64,000 bases of DNA from Methanoculleus methanifontis (GCF_030464365.1 NZ_VCYI01000005.1:62001-126000); one strand, 5' to 3'. Positions 24,892-34,350 are shown, counted from the stretch's first letter. Notes: generated by a model not told the origin, from the sequence alone. Program-made: numbers and translations.

Positions 24892-26085
24892 TCACTCGTA
24901 GCGGAGCGCCTCGATGGGGTTCAACTGTGCCGCCTTCCACGAGGGGTAGAACCCGGCGATGACACTTGTTCCGATGCCGAACGCCATTGCGAAGGCGACA
25001 TACCCGATCACCACGGAGACAGGAATCCCGGCCTCTCCGGAGACGGCGAAGTCGGCGAAGAGAACGCTTATGGAGGCAGAGGCATAGTAGGCGACCACCG
25101 CACTGATGGTGCCGCCGATGATGCTCCCCAGGATCCCGAGGATCAGGCTCTCGTAGAGGAACATCCGCAAAATCTCCCGTTTCCGCGCCCCGATGCTCCG
25201 CACCAGCCCGATCTCCGCCGTCCGCTCCGTGACCGATATGATCATGACGTTCAAGATGCTCACGCTCGCGACGAGGAGCGATACCCCGCCGATACCGAGG
25301 AGAAAGATGTTCATGGCGTCGAGAGTCTCGTAGTAGATCTCCAGGATTTCGCGTGAGTCCAGGACGTCCACGACCTCTCTCCTGCGGTTGATCTGCTGGT
25401 CGATGGAGGCCTTAACATCCTCGATTGCGGAGAGATCGCTGACCTTCACGATGACCTGGCTGTAGTCCTGGTCACCGTGCCGCTCCGTGTACCAGTCCTC
25501 CGTGACGATGACGGCGTAATCAGGATTGATATCGATGCCCATCCCCCGCTCCGCCGCGATCCCCACGACACGGACGCTCTCGCCCCCGATCTCGATGCGA
25601 CTCCCGGGGTGTAGGTTAAGTTCATCGGCAAGGAGCGAACCCACCATCACCCCCGAAGACCTCCCCTGCGGATAGAGGCCTGCCTCCCATTCGAGCAGGA
25701 AGGGTATATCGGCTGCGGGCATGGCGTATATCGTCGCATAACCACTCGTATCCCGTACCTGCAGCCGATCCGATGCAAGGATCATTGGGACGACGCGGTG
25801 CTCTCCCGCGGCCCTCTCTATCAGTCCCACGTTCTTCGTGGAGATGCTTGCCGCAAGGGTGTTTCTGGGATCAAACGGGTCGCCGCTCGATGCTGCGCGG
25901 TGAGGAGTGACGAGCACGGTGTCGCTCACGTCCGAGACCATACCCCCGACGAGCGTCGAGAAACTGCTGCCCATGATACCGAGGGAGGCGATGGCGACGA
26001 CACCGATGATGATGCCGACCGTTGCGAGAAACGAACGGACTTTGTGCCGCTTGAGGTTACGCACCGCGAGATTGATAAAGATCAT
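24892..26085 (-). CDS. MacB-like ABC transporter permease (second of pair)
   Basis: A 397-residue permease of the MacB/FtsX type. One N-terminal helix (FLATVGIIIGVVAIASLG) is followed by a large extracytoplasmic domain (about 45-265). Three C-terminal helices follow, with the conserved ERTAEIGLVRSIGARKREIL cytoplasmic loop. Such exporters are mechanotransmitters that act on extracytoplasmic substrates. It is the last gene of a four-gene minus-strand operon (Ig-like protein, ATPase, two permeases) and is paralogous to the permease just upstream, 12 nt away. Confidence 0.9.
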   Translation of the reverse strand: MIFINLAVRNLKRHKVRSFLATVGIIIGVVAIASLGIMGSSFSTLVGGMVSDVSDTVLVTPHRAASSGDPFDPRNTLAASISTKNVGLIERAAGEHRVVPMILASDRLQVRDTSGYATIYAMPAADIPFLLEWEAGLYPQGRSSGVMVGSLLADELNLHPGSRIEIGGESVRVVGIAAERGMGIDINPDYAVIVTEDWYTERHGDQDYSQVIVKVSDLSAIEDVKASIDQQINRRREVVDVLDSREILEIYYETLDAMNIFLLGIGGVSLLVASVSILNVMIISVTERTAEIGLVRSIGARKREILRMFLYESLILGILGSIIGGTISAVVAYYASASISVLFADFAVSGEAGIPVSVVIGYVAFAMAFGIGTSVIAGFYPSWKAAQLNPIEALRYE

Positions 26086-26097
26086 ATCCTGCCACCT

Positions 26098-27297
26098 CTA
26101 TTTCTGCCTCATCGCATCGACCGGGGTGAGCTGCGACGCTTTCCACGCCGGATAGAACCCGGCGGCGATACTTGTTCCGATGCCGAACGCCATCCCGAAG
26201 ACGATGAACCCGATCGCGCTCTGGTCGAAGAGCATGAGATTCTCGCCGAAGGTCGTCCCGGCCGTGGCGACCTCGATAAAGACGACGCTGATCAGGTAAC
26301 CGAAGGCGGTGCTCAGAAGACCGCCGATGACGCTTCCGATGACCCCGAGGATCGCGGCCTCGTAGAGGAACATCCGGAGGATCTCCCGGCGCAACGCCCC
26401 GATGCCTCTCATGACGCCGATCTCGCGGATACGCTCGGTCACCGAGATGTACATGACGTTTAAGATGTTGACGGCGGCGATGACGAGGGCAATCCCGCCG
26501 ATGCCGAGGAGGAATATCGTGATCTGGTCGTAGATCTCCTCATACTGCCCGAGCATCTCGCGCGAGTCGGACACGTCGACCACCTCCTCGCGCCGGTTGA
26601 TCCGGCTCTCGATAGCCTCCTTTACGGTGTCGATCTCATCGACATCGCCCACCCGGACGATGACCAGCGGGTAGGAGTCTTCCGTCCCGAAATGGCTCTC
26701 GTACCAGCCGTCGGGGACGACGATCGCATAATCCGGGTTGATATCGAACCCCATCCCCCGCTCCGCAAGCACGCCCGCCACCCGGACGTCCTCGCCCCCG
26801 ATCGCGATCCTTGAACCCGGGGCTATGCCGTACTCCCGGGCCAGGTGGGCCCCGACAAGCGCGCCCGCCTGGTTCTGCCGGAGGTGTTGCCCCTCCGCGA
26901 TGGTCAGAAGAATGGGTATATCGTCCGGTGCGAGCCCGATGATCTGGGCATACCCGCTCTCGCCGCGGCCGAACTCAACCTCGTCCGCCCCCTGGAGCAC
27001 CGGGATCGCCCGGTGCGGGTTTGCCGCGCGCCGGATCTCTTCGACCTCGCGGGCGGGGATGGCAGCGTCCACGACGGTCCTCGGGTCTCCGGCGAAGGTT
27101 CCGCCGATCGCGGTGTGCGGCGTGACCACGACGGTATCCCCGACGTCGGTGATGATGTTCGCGACGAGGAGGTTCATGCTGTTGCCCATGACGCCCATCG
27201 AAGCGATGGCGACGACACCGATGACGATCCCGATGATCGAGAGCGCCGAGCGTGCCCAGTGCCGCCGCAGGTTCCTTGCCGCGAACGAGAAGAACAC
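26098..27297 (-). CDS. MacB-like ABC transporter permease (first of pair)
   Basis: A 399-residue MacB/FtsX permease with the same plan as its neighbour: helix at about 17-38, external domain, then three helices around VTERIREIGVMRGIGALRRE. GTG 27297 starts within the ATPase stop codon (TAGTG), implying translational coupling. The two permeases share many blocks, for example AERGMGxDINPDYA, so they arose by tandem duplication and may form a heterodimer. Confidence 0.9.
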   Translation of the reverse strand: MFFSFAARNLRRHWARSALSIIGIVIGVVAIASMGVMGNSMNLLVANIITDVGDTVVVTPHTAIGGTFAGDPRTVVDAAIPAREVEEIRRAANPHRAIPVLQGADEVEFGRGESGYAQIIGLAPDDIPILLTIAEGQHLRQNQAGALVGAHLAREYGIAPGSRIAIGGEDVRVAGVLAERGMGFDINPDYAIVVPDGWYESHFGTEDSYPLVIVRVGDVDEIDTVKEAIESRINRREEVVDVSDSREMLGQYEEIYDQITIFLLGIGGIALVIAAVNILNVMYISVTERIREIGVMRGIGALRREILRMFLYEAAILGVIGSVIGGLLSTAFGYLISVVFIEVATAGTTFGENLMLFDQSAIGFIVFGMAFGIGTSIAAGFYPAWKASQLTPVDAMRQK

Positions 27298-27965
27298 TAC
27301 GCCACCTTCCCGTCGACGAGGCGGATCGTGCGGTCGGCGTATTCGGTCATACGTGGGTCATGGGTCACCATGACGACGGTCTTGCCCTCCTCGCGGTTCA
27401 TCCGCTCGAGGAGGGTCATGATCGCGGTGCCGGTCTTCGAGTCCAGGTTTCCGGTCGGTTCGTCACAGAGGAGGAAATCAGGGTCGTTCACGAGCGCTCT
27501 CGCGATCGCCACGCGCTGCTGCTGGCCACCGGAGAGCTCGCCCGGCTTATGGGTGAAGTGGGTCTTCTCGATCCCGACCGCCCGGAGGACTTCTTCCGCC
27601 CGTTCCCGGGTGCCGTTCTGCCGGCCCTTCAGGATCAGGGGATACTCGACATTCTCGACGATCGAGAGGAGCGGGATCAGGTTGAACTGCTGGAAGATGA
27701 ACCCGATGTGATCCCGCCGCAGCAGGGTCAGGTCGTCATCGTCCATCCCGCCGATCCTCTTTTCGGCGATGGTGACCTCGCCCGAGGTCGGGACGTCGAG
27801 AGACCCCATGATGTTTAAGAGCGTCGACTTCCCCGACCCCGAGGGGCCCATGATCAGGACGAACTCCCCCTCCTCGATGGCGATATCGACACCGTCCAGC
27901 GCCACGACGTCGCCCGCCGGGAGGGGGTAGACCTTCGTCACGTTCTCGAAACTGATGACTGCCAT
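27297..27965 (-). CDS. MacB/LolD-type ABC transporter ATPase
   Basis: A 222-residue ATP-binding subunit. Walker A is [13 protein letters not shown], the signature is [16 protein letters not shown] and Walker B is [31 protein letters not shown] is typical of the LolD/MacB class. It lies 5 nt after the Ig-like protein gene and overlaps the permease by one base. A close paralog lies at 30472. Confidence 0.93.
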   Translation of the reverse strand: MAVISFENVTKVYPLPAGDVVALDGVDIAIEEGEFVLIMGPSGSGKSTLLNIMGSLDVPTSGEVTIAEKRIGGMDDDDLTLLRRDHIGFIFQQFNLIPLLSIVENVEYPLILKGRQNGTRERAEEVLRAVGIEKTHFTHKPGELSGGQQQRVAIARALVNDPDFLLCDEPTGNLDSKTGTAIMTLLERMNREEGKTVVMVTHDPRMTEYADRTIRLVDGKVA

Positions 27966-27970
27966 CGTCG

Positions 27971-29146
27971 TTACGTCCGCTTCCAGAAGTAATAGATTGC
28001 CCCGCCGACCCCGAGCGCGACCAGCACCACGACAATGATCCCGGTGACCGGGAACCCGCCGTCTTCCCGCTCGTCGAGCGGGGCGGCTGCGTTACCGAGC
28101 CCGACCATCGTCGTCGCGGTGTAGCGGTTGCCGTCGTCGTCCCGGTACTCGACGACGACCGGGATCTCCGCCACACCGGCACCGGAGCGGAACGTAACCT
28201 CAAACGACGAAATGTCGTCGGGGTCGAGTGTCCCGACAACGTAGACCCGGAAGGGGTCGGTGGGCGTCGCGGGCGCGCCGGGGGTGATCAGCACCGACCG
28301 GGCGGATTCGAGGCCGGCGTTCGTGACGTCGCCCACGATCCGGTAGCCGCCGGCGATCGGCGTGACCTCGACGTTGGTGATGACAGGGTCGGCCTGCCGC
28401 TTGTCCTCGCCGAACGCGACCGGCAGCATCAGGTCGGCGGTGTGGGTGTTGATCCCGTTGCGCCAGACCACCTGGAACGTGACGTCCGTCTCCGCGGCCG
28501 GGGTCAGGTTAAAGGTGACCATCCCGGACGCATCAGGGGCAAGGGTGCCGATGAACCCCCCGGTCGGGGTTACGGCAAACCCGCTCCCCTGCGGGACGAC
28601 CTGGACGCCGGACGCGGCGTTCGGTCGCGGGTTACCGACCCGGACGGTGATGTCGGCCGTCCGCGACGCGGAGAAGGCGTCCGGCTTCTCGATCACCGAC
28701 GCGCTGAGCGGGGTGTTCTCGACCTGGACCGGAACCGGATAGCGCAGGCTGCCGGCGTCCCGGAAGTCGAGCACGAACTGGGGGTAGAACGTCCCCTCGC
28801 CCCCGTCCGCCCGGACGGTGAAGGTGAACGTCTTGCTGTTCCCGGCGCCGAGCTCCCCGACCGAGGGGTAGGGGTCGCTCAACGGCACGACCCCGCTGCC
28901 GTAGAGCCGGGCGCTCCGGATCGCCACGGTATCGGCACCGGTGTTCTGGATCACCACCGTCAGTGTCCCGGTGTCCCCTTTCATCAGGACCGGGGGATCG
29001 AGCGACGAGGAGACCACGGTGACGTCCGCAGGGGCGGCGCTGGCCACAGGCACAAGACTGCAGAGCAGAGCAAGCAGCCCCAGGAGGACCACCAGGCCGG
29101 GGTGCCCCTTCCTGCCTTCAGCCGACAGGCGTTTGCCGACCATCAT
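27971..29146 (-). CDS. Secreted, C-terminally anchored Ig-like (CARDB/COG1361-type) protein
   Basis: A 391-residue protein with a signal peptide (to about residue 38, SAAPAD). It then has about three Ig-like beta-sandwich modules of the COG1361 S-layer/CARDB kind (PPVLMKGDTGTLTVVIQNTG; VEVTPIAGGYRIVGDVTNAG) and a C-terminal membrane helix (TGIIVVVLVALGVGGAIYYF) ending KRT. It faces outward and probably contacts the MacB-like permeases encoded next in the operon. The start has GGGAGTG upstream, and ATG 29143 is an equal choice. A paralog with the same architecture lies at 31143. Confidence 0.85.
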   Translation of the reverse strand: MMVGKRLSAEGRKGHPGLVVLLGLLALLCSLVPVASAAPADVTVVSSSLDPPVLMKGDTGTLTVVIQNTGADTVAIRSARLYGSGVVPLSDPYPSVGELGAGNSKTFTFTVRADGGEGTFYPQFVLDFRDAGSLRYPVPVQVENTPLSASVIEKPDAFSASRTADITVRVGNPRPNAASGVQVVPQGSGFAVTPTGGFIGTLAPDASGMVTFNLTPAAETDVTFQVVWRNGINTHTADLMLPVAFGEDKRQADPVITNVEVTPIAGGYRIVGDVTNAGLESARSVLITPGAPATPTDPFRVYVVGTLDPDDISSFEVTFRSGAGVAEIPVVVEYRDDDGNRYTATTMVGLGNAAAPLDEREDGGFPVTGIIVVVLVALGVGGAIYYFWKRT

Positions 29147-29293
29147 TTCACTCCCTTCGTCATCATCTGTCTGTTATAGTCATTCGGATTCCGCACCGGG
29201 TGGCTCCCCCCTGAAGCAGCCGGTTCTCGTATGTCTTTCATACTAATGGGTACGGATAGACCGGAAATTTAGTATTCTCCCGTACATGAACGG

Positions 29294-29303
29294 GATTTAT
29301 AAC
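29294..29303 (+). promoter_or_regulatory. TATA box of the HTH regulator
   Basis: GATTTATAAC lies about 26 nt before ATG 29325, pointing to a leaderless transcript beginning at that codon. Confidence 0.55.
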
Positions 29304-29324
29304 GAGGGGCGCCCCACGCAACGT

Positions 29325-30023
29325 ATGCGCAAGATGATCATCGAGGTCTGCCTGAAGGATATGCTGAAGGGGCTGCTGATGGATGCACCCGCTACCGGCA
29401 CCCGGGATCTCATCCAGGCGATGGAGCGGTTCATGGACGGGATCGAATCCATAAAACCCGTTGAGATGCTCAAAGTAGACCTTGAGCGGGGCGAGAAGGT
29501 GGTGGTCGCCGATATAACGATGAAAGAGGGATACACCATCGACGACATCGAATTCTCGGAAATTCTCGGATCCATCGAGGTGCTCAAGACCAAGGGTCGG
29601 ACCCACACCTGTTTTGTGTGGTATGTTGTCCAGGACGGGTTTCTGCGGCAGAAAATGCACGAGTTCGCCCTGGATGTTATCTGGACCTCCTCCACGTACA
29701 AGCCCCACAACGTAATCGCCTACACCTGCATCGGCGACGCCGAGAACCTGAACAAAGTTCTCCGTCTTATGTCCACCTACGGCGAGGTCCGAAACGTTAT
29801 CTTCGAGGAGGCCACTTTCTCCGAAAACCACCTCCTTTCGCAGCTCACGCCCCGGCAGAGAGACCTGTTGATCGCGGCGAACAGGTACGGTTACTACATG
29901 TATCCCCGAAAGATCAACAGCCAGCAACTGGCAGAAAAACTGGGCATCAGCAAAGCCACCGCGATAGAGCACCTGCGAAAGGCAGAGGCGCGGCTCATCT
30001 CCACGCTTCTTACCGGCTACTGA
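29325..30023 (+). CDS. Bacterio-opsin activator-type HTH regulator (HTH_10)
   Basis: A 232-residue transcription regulator. The C-terminal HTH_10 domain (LTPRQRDLLIAANRYGYYMYPRK then SQQLAEKLGISKATAIEHLRKAE, about residues 175-228) is the form found in archaeal Bat-like regulators. The N-terminal 170 residues resemble the sensory/BAT-N part of such proteins but carry no clear ligand motif. ATG 29325 is chosen because the TATA box at 29294 excludes the ATG at 29286. It stands between two copies of an Ig-like protein/ABC cassette transcribed the other way, so it is a natural candidate to regulate them. Confidence 0.82.
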   Translation: MRKMIIEVCLKDMLKGLLMDAPATGTRDLIQAMERFMDGIESIKPVEMLKVDLERGEKVVVADITMKEGYTIDDIEFSEILGSIEVLKTKGRTHTCFVWYVVQDGFLRQKMHEFALDVIWTSSTYKPHNVIAYTCIGDAENLNKVLRLMSTYGEVRNVIFEEATFSENHLLSQLTPRQRDLLIAANRYGYYMYPRKINSQQLAEKLGISKATAIEHLRKAEARLISTLLTGY

Positions 30024-30471
30024 CGGATTGCTTCAGGCATGCAGAAAAAACCGGTTCGGGCGGCGGCTCAGCCACGCCCGGGGTCGCTGCCGTTGCCGCC
30101 GCAATACATGTAGATGGCAGATCACCGGTTTTCGGAGGGATGATCCATCCAAAGCATCAAGTCTAGGTGGTATCGTTCTTGCGTTCTGCTCTCATCGGTT
30201 CTCACCTGAGCAGCCTCCTCAATGGCGGATATGCCCCGCCTGGCCCGGCGTTCCGACCACCTCAGCGCGGGATCGGTTCGCCGTACACGCTTGACCCCGG
30301 CAGGGCGGCTGCTCCCGTGAACGGTCTTGCGAGGAGAGGTGGACTCTCACTCGCCGATCAGTATTGATGAGTCCGGCGATTCAAGATTTCCCCATACATA
30401 TACGGGTCTCACCGGCAACGGGCCCTGCGAAAGAAACATCACCCGAACCACCCTCGTGCAGGTTGGAGAAG
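30024..30471. other. Intergenic region without a recognised gene
   Basis: This 448-nt stretch lies between the stops of the regulator and the convergent ATPase gene. It contains an inverted pair (AAAACCGGT near 30050 and ACCGGTTTT near 30125) that could form a terminator-like fold. No frame in it looks like protein. It occupies the place where the permeases of the second cassette would be expected. Confidence 0.5.
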
Positions 30472-31146
30472 TCAGACCACCCTCCCGTCGACGATCCGGA
30501 TCGTGCGGCGGGCGTATGCGGCGATGTTGGGGTCGTGAGTGACCATGACGATCGTCTTTCCTTCGCGGTTCTCCCCGGCGAGAATTTCCATAATCGCCGT
30601 GCCGGTCTTCGTGTCCAGGTTCCCGGTCGGTTCGTCGCAGAGGAGGATGTCGGGGTCGTTCACGAGCGCACGGGCGATGGCGACGCGCTGCTGCTCGCCG
30701 CCCGAGAGCTCGCCCGGCCTGTGGGTAAAGAGAGTGTCGTTGAGGTTCATCGCCCGCATGACCTCGAACGCCCGGTGCCGGCTCTCCTCCCGGTCGGTAG
30801 TGAGGATGAGGGGAAACTCGACGTTCTCGACCGCAGAGAGCAGCGGGATCAGGTTGAACTGCTGGAAGACGAAACCGATGCGGTCGCGCCGGAGCCGGGT
30901 GAGGTCGTCATCACCGAGTCCCGATATATCCTGCCCGGAGAGATAGATCCTCCCGGCTGTAGGGACGTCGAGACAGCCCATCATATTCAGGAGTGTCGAC
31001 TTCCCGGAGCCCGAAGGGCCCATCACGGCGATGAACTCGCCCGGATCGACGGTAAGCGTGACGCGGTCGAGCGCCACGACGTCGCCTGCCGGAAGGGAAT
31101 AGATCTTGCTGACCTCCTCGAACCGGAGGATCGGTTCGCCGCTCAC
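30472..31146 (-). CDS. MacB/LolD-type ABC ATPase, second copy
   Basis: A 224-residue ATPase with Walker [14 protein letters not shown], signature [16 protein letters not shown] and Walker [17 protein letters not shown]. It is close to the ATPase at 27297 over its whole length. GTG 31146 overlaps the stop of the preceding Ig-like gene (GTGA). No permease gene follows; the next 448 nt are non-coding and the gene beyond is convergent. It must therefore work with permeases encoded elsewhere, perhaps those at 24.9-27.3 kb. Confidence 0.92.
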   Translation of the reverse strand: MSGEPILRFEEVSKIYSLPAGDVVALDRVTLTVDPGEFIAVMGPSGSGKSTLLNMMGCLDVPTAGRIYLSGQDISGLGDDDLTRLRRDRIGFVFQQFNLIPLLSAVENVEFPLILTTDREESRHRAFEVMRAMNLNDTLFTHRPGELSGGEQQRVAIARALVNDPDILLCDEPTGNLDTKTGTAIMEILAGENREGKTIVMVTHDPNIAAYARRTIRIVDGRVV

Positions 31147-32276
31147 CGCCGCCGCCTCCGGACATACCAGAGGGCCGCGAGGCCGGCGGCGACGACGACC
31201 AGCACTACGGCGACAACGGCCGGAGCGGGTAGCCCGGCATCTGGGCCTTCTTCTGCGGTGCGGTTCTCGAGCGAGATCGGCCGCTCGACGGAGTAGGGGT
31301 TGCCGTCGTCGTCCCGGTACTCGATGACGAGCGGGATCTCCTCCACAGTTCCGTCGGTCCTGAACGTAACCTCGAACGTCGAGATGTCGTCGGGATCGAG
31401 CGTTCCAACGACGTAGACCCGGAAGGGATCGATGGGCGCCGCGGGTGCGGCCGGAGATATGGTGACCGAACGGGCGGGCTCGAGCCCTGCGTTCATGACG
31501 TCACCCGTCGCCCGGTAGTTCTCGCCCTCCACGGCGACTTCGACGTTGGTGATGACGGGGTCAGCCTGCCGCTTGTCCTCGGCGAACGTGACCGGCAGCA
31601 CGAGATCGGTGGTATGGGTGTTGATCCCGTTGCGCCAGACCACCTGAAACGTGACGTTCGTCTCTGTGGTCGGGGTCAGGTTGAAGGCGACCATCCCGGA
31701 CGCATCGGGTTCGAGGGCGCCGATGAACGCGCTACCCGGCGTGACGGGGAAATCCGCGCCCTCGGGGATCACCTGGACACCGTAAGCGGTGTTCGGCCGC
31801 GGGTTGCCCACCAGGACGGCGACGGCGGCCGTCCGTGACGTGGAGAAGGCATCCGGCCTCTCGAAGACCGACGCCTCAAGCGGGGTGCCGTCGACCCGGA
31901 CAGGAACCGGGTGGCTGAGGGTTCCGTTCTCCCGGAGATCGAGAGAGAACCGCGGGTAATACGTCCCGCTGGGAGCGTCCGCCCGAACGGCGAAAGTGAA
32001 CGTCCGGTTGAGACCGGCCCCGACATCTCCGACCGAGGGATAGGGCTCGTCCGTCGGGACGACGCCGTCACCGTAGAGGCGAGCACCGCCGAGCGGGAGA
32101 GTGTACGGGCCTGTATTCTGCACGGTGATCGTGACGAAGCCCGCATCGCCCGGCATCAGGACTTCCGGCTCGATGGCAACGGACGTCACCGTCACGTCTC
32201 CCGGGGCTCCCACGGCCGGAGAGACGAGGAGGCATACCAGGACGAACAGGACGGGGAGAGGATGACCGGATTCCAT
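31143..32276 (-). CDS. Secreted Ig-like (CARDB/COG1361-type) protein, second copy
   Basis: A 377-residue paralog of the protein at 27971: signal peptide (MESGHPLPVLFVLVCLLV to SPAVGAPGD), Ig-like modules (PEVLMPGDAGFVTITVQNTG, FQVVWRNGINTHTTDLVLP, VYVVGTLDPDDISTFEVTF), C-terminal membrane helix and a RRRRR tail. The blocks NPRPNxAxGVQV and ADPVITNVEV are shared with the other copy. The frame stays open upstream to 32921, but that part is antisense to the pyrophosphatase gene and has no signal peptide, so ATG 32276 is used. Confidence 0.83.
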   Translation of the reverse strand: MESGHPLPVLFVLVCLLVSPAVGAPGDVTVTSVAIEPEVLMPGDAGFVTITVQNTGPYTLPLGGARLYGDGVVPTDEPYPSVGDVGAGLNRTFTFAVRADAPSGTYYPRFSLDLRENGTLSHPVPVRVDGTPLEASVFERPDAFSTSRTAAVAVLVGNPRPNTAYGVQVIPEGADFPVTPGSAFIGALEPDASGMVAFNLTPTTETNVTFQVVWRNGINTHTTDLVLPVTFAEDKRQADPVITNVEVAVEGENYRATGDVMNAGLEPARSVTISPAAPAAPIDPFRVYVVGTLDPDDISTFEVTFRTDGTVEEIPLVIEYRDDDGNPYSVERPISLENRTAEEGPDAGLPAPAVVAVVLVVVAAGLAALWYVRRRRR

Positions 32277-32405
32277 GCGAGAGAATGGAGAGAGCCCTAC
32301 TTCAACGTTACCCCCGCACCACCCGGAGGCCAGCATAAAACCTTTGACGGCAGAGGGTGATACCTCTGGAGACAACCGTTGCCCCGCCGGGGTTCCGAGG
32401 AAAAC

Positions 32406-34028
32406 ATGGGACAGAACAAGATCATCATCATCGGCCACAAACAGCCAGACACCGACAGTATCTGCAGCGTCATCGGCTACGCCGAGCTCCGCAACCGCGC
32501 CGAACCGGGAAAATATATTCCTGCCCGGTGCGGGGAGGTAAGCCCGGAAGCGAAGTTTGCGCTCGAGACGTTCGGCGTCGAGGCACCGGTCTACGTAGCG
32601 AGCGTCGAACCCACCGTATCGGATATACCGCTCGACACCCGGAGCGTCCGCCAGGATGTCCCGACGGTCGACGTCGCCGGCCTGATGGACACCTACGACA
32701 TGCGGAACATGCCGATCACGGACGGCGACGAGACCCTGGTCGGCCTCGTCAGCGAGTACGGCCTCGCCCGGGCCTACGTCCGGAAGAATCCACGGGAGCA
32801 ACTCTCCCTCATCCCGATGCCGCTCGAGACCCTCGCCCGCATCCTGGATGCCCGGATCGTCGTCCCGGCGCGCGAGACGCTCGGGGAAGGCCGGGTCTAC
32901 ACCGTCATCGACGCCCTGCACGTCACCCTCTCAAGGATGACGCCCAACGACATCGCGATCGTCGGGGACAACGAACCCGCCCAGCTCGCGCTGATATCGG
33001 CAGGAGTCGCCGCGCTCATCATCGCCGAAGGGGCGCCGGCGGGCGAGCGGGTGATCGATGCCGCACGGTCGAGGGGTGCCTCAGTGCTCGCGACGACGCT
33101 TGACGCGTTCAGCGTCGGCAAGATGATCAGCCTCTCTCTCCCCGCGAGCATGATCATGGAGACCGATATCCCCACGGTACGGCTGGAGGACTCGCTCGAG
33201 TATGCAAAAGGGATCGTCTCGAACTCCAAGTTCAGGACGGCCTGCGTCGTCGGGGAAGACCGGCAGCACATCGGGCTCGTATCCCGGACGACGCTGATGC
33301 AGGAGGTTCAGAAGTCGGTGATCCTGCTCGACCACAACGAGTACTCCCAGGCCGTGGACGGGATCGAGCAGGCGGACATCCTCGAGATCATCGACCACCA
33401 CCGCCTCGGCGCGATCTCCACCTTAAAGCCGGTGAGGTTCCTCAACGACCCTGTGGGGTCGACCTCGACGATCGTGGCGAACAAGTTCATCGAGGCGTGC
33501 GTGGAACCCACGCCGTCGACCGCCGGGCTCCTTCTCTCGGGGGTCCTCTCGGATACGATGGTGATGAAACTCTCGACGACCACCTCCGCGGACATCCGGG
33601 CGGCCGACTACCTCGCGGCGATCGCCGGGGTCGACCCGGCCGAGTATGGCCCGGAACTGATCCGGAAAGGCATGGACCTCGACGCCCTCCCCAAGGACGA
33701 ACTCCTCACCCGCGACATGAAGCGATACAACCTCTTCGGGCGGAGCATCATGGTCTCGCAGGTGATGACGTCATCGTTTGAGTTCGCAGAGACCCACGCC
33801 GCTGAGATCCGCGCAGAACTGGATCACCTGAGGACGACGATGGGAGTCGACTGTTTCTTCGCCCTCTTTACGAACGTCTTTAGTAACGCAAGCGACCTCT
33901 TCGCCGCCGGGGACGAGGCCTGCATCACCAAACTGGATCTCCGGGACCAGCCCGTCCGGCTCGAGGGCATCATGTCCCGCAAAAAAGATTTCATCCCGAA
34001 GTTCGGGCAGATGTTCCGGCAGCTCTAG
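32406..34028 (+). CDS. ppaC: Manganese-dependent inorganic pyrophosphatase with CBS/DRTGG insert
   Basis: A 540-residue family II pyrophosphatase. The DHH-type metal motifs GHKQPDTDSI (about 10-19) and IIDHHR, and the C-terminal DHHA2 domain (LLTRDMKRYNLFGRSIMVSQV), are intact. Inserted at about 70-300 is a regulatory segment: a CBS-like motif, a DRTGG domain (around DNEPAQLALISAGVAALII) and another CBS motif, as in nucleotide-controlled pyrophosphatases. The enzyme hydrolyses diphosphate and is probably controlled by adenine nucleotides. ATG 32406 has GAGG upstream. It is divergent from the second Ig-like gene. Confidence 0.93.
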   Translation: MGQNKIIIIGHKQPDTDSICSVIGYAELRNRAEPGKYIPARCGEVSPEAKFALETFGVEAPVYVASVEPTVSDIPLDTRSVRQDVPTVDVAGLMDTYDMRNMPITDGDETLVGLVSEYGLARAYVRKNPREQLSLIPMPLETLARILDARIVVPARETLGEGRVYTVIDALHVTLSRMTPNDIAIVGDNEPAQLALISAGVAALIIAEGAPAGERVIDAARSRGASVLATTLDAFSVGKMISLSLPASMIMETDIPTVRLEDSLEYAKGIVSNSKFRTACVVGEDRQHIGLVSRTTLMQEVQKSVILLDHNEYSQAVDGIEQADILEIIDHHRLGAISTLKPVRFLNDPVGSTSTIVANKFIEACVEPTPSTAGLLLSGVLSDTMVMKLSTTTSADIRAADYLAAIAGVDPAEYGPELIRKGMDLDALPKDELLTRDMKRYNLFGRSIMVSQVMTSSFEFAETHAAEIRAELDHLRTTMGVDCFFALFTNVFSNASDLFAAGDEACITKLDLRDQPVRLEGIMSRKKDFIPKFGQMFRQL

Positions 34029-34043
34029 CATCAAGCCACTTCC

Positions 34044-34325
34044 CTTCGCGGCTTCGCGTGAGGCCAGGGCGCGTAGATGTTGACAGGGTCTCACGCGAAG
34101 CCGCGAAGAGCGATGGGCGGAACGCCCGGAGCTTGAGCACCACAGGTGCGAAGAACGCGAAGTTCGGTAGAGGGGTACTGTAATGCTCCTTCGCGGCTTC
34201 GCGTCCTTCGCGTGAGGCCGTATCATCGCTTATAAACCGTTAACTCACGCGAAGCCGCGAAGAACGCGAAGTTCGGTTATCCGAGAGGGATTCCCCTTCG
34301 CGGCTTCGCGCTCTTCGCGTGAGGT
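34044..34325. repeat. Dispersed GC-rich inverted repeats, cluster of several arms
   Basis: Forward arms (CTTCGCGGCTTCGCG with or without CTCTTCGCGTGAG) begin near 34044, 34188 and 34296. Inverted arms (CTCACGCGAAGCCGCGAAG) begin near 34090 and 34244. A segment near 34128-34160 (GAGCTTGAGCACCACAGGTG) matches, inverted, part of the 46-bp unit at 7.9 kb. This fills the 322-nt gap between two convergent genes. Confidence 0.85.
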
Positions 34326-34350
34326 TCTAGCGTTACCCTCTGCTATCAGA

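Noticed and set aside
32277-32921. N-terminal extension of the second Ig-like protein
   Set aside because: Antisense to the pyrophosphatase gene; the signal peptide begins only at 32276.
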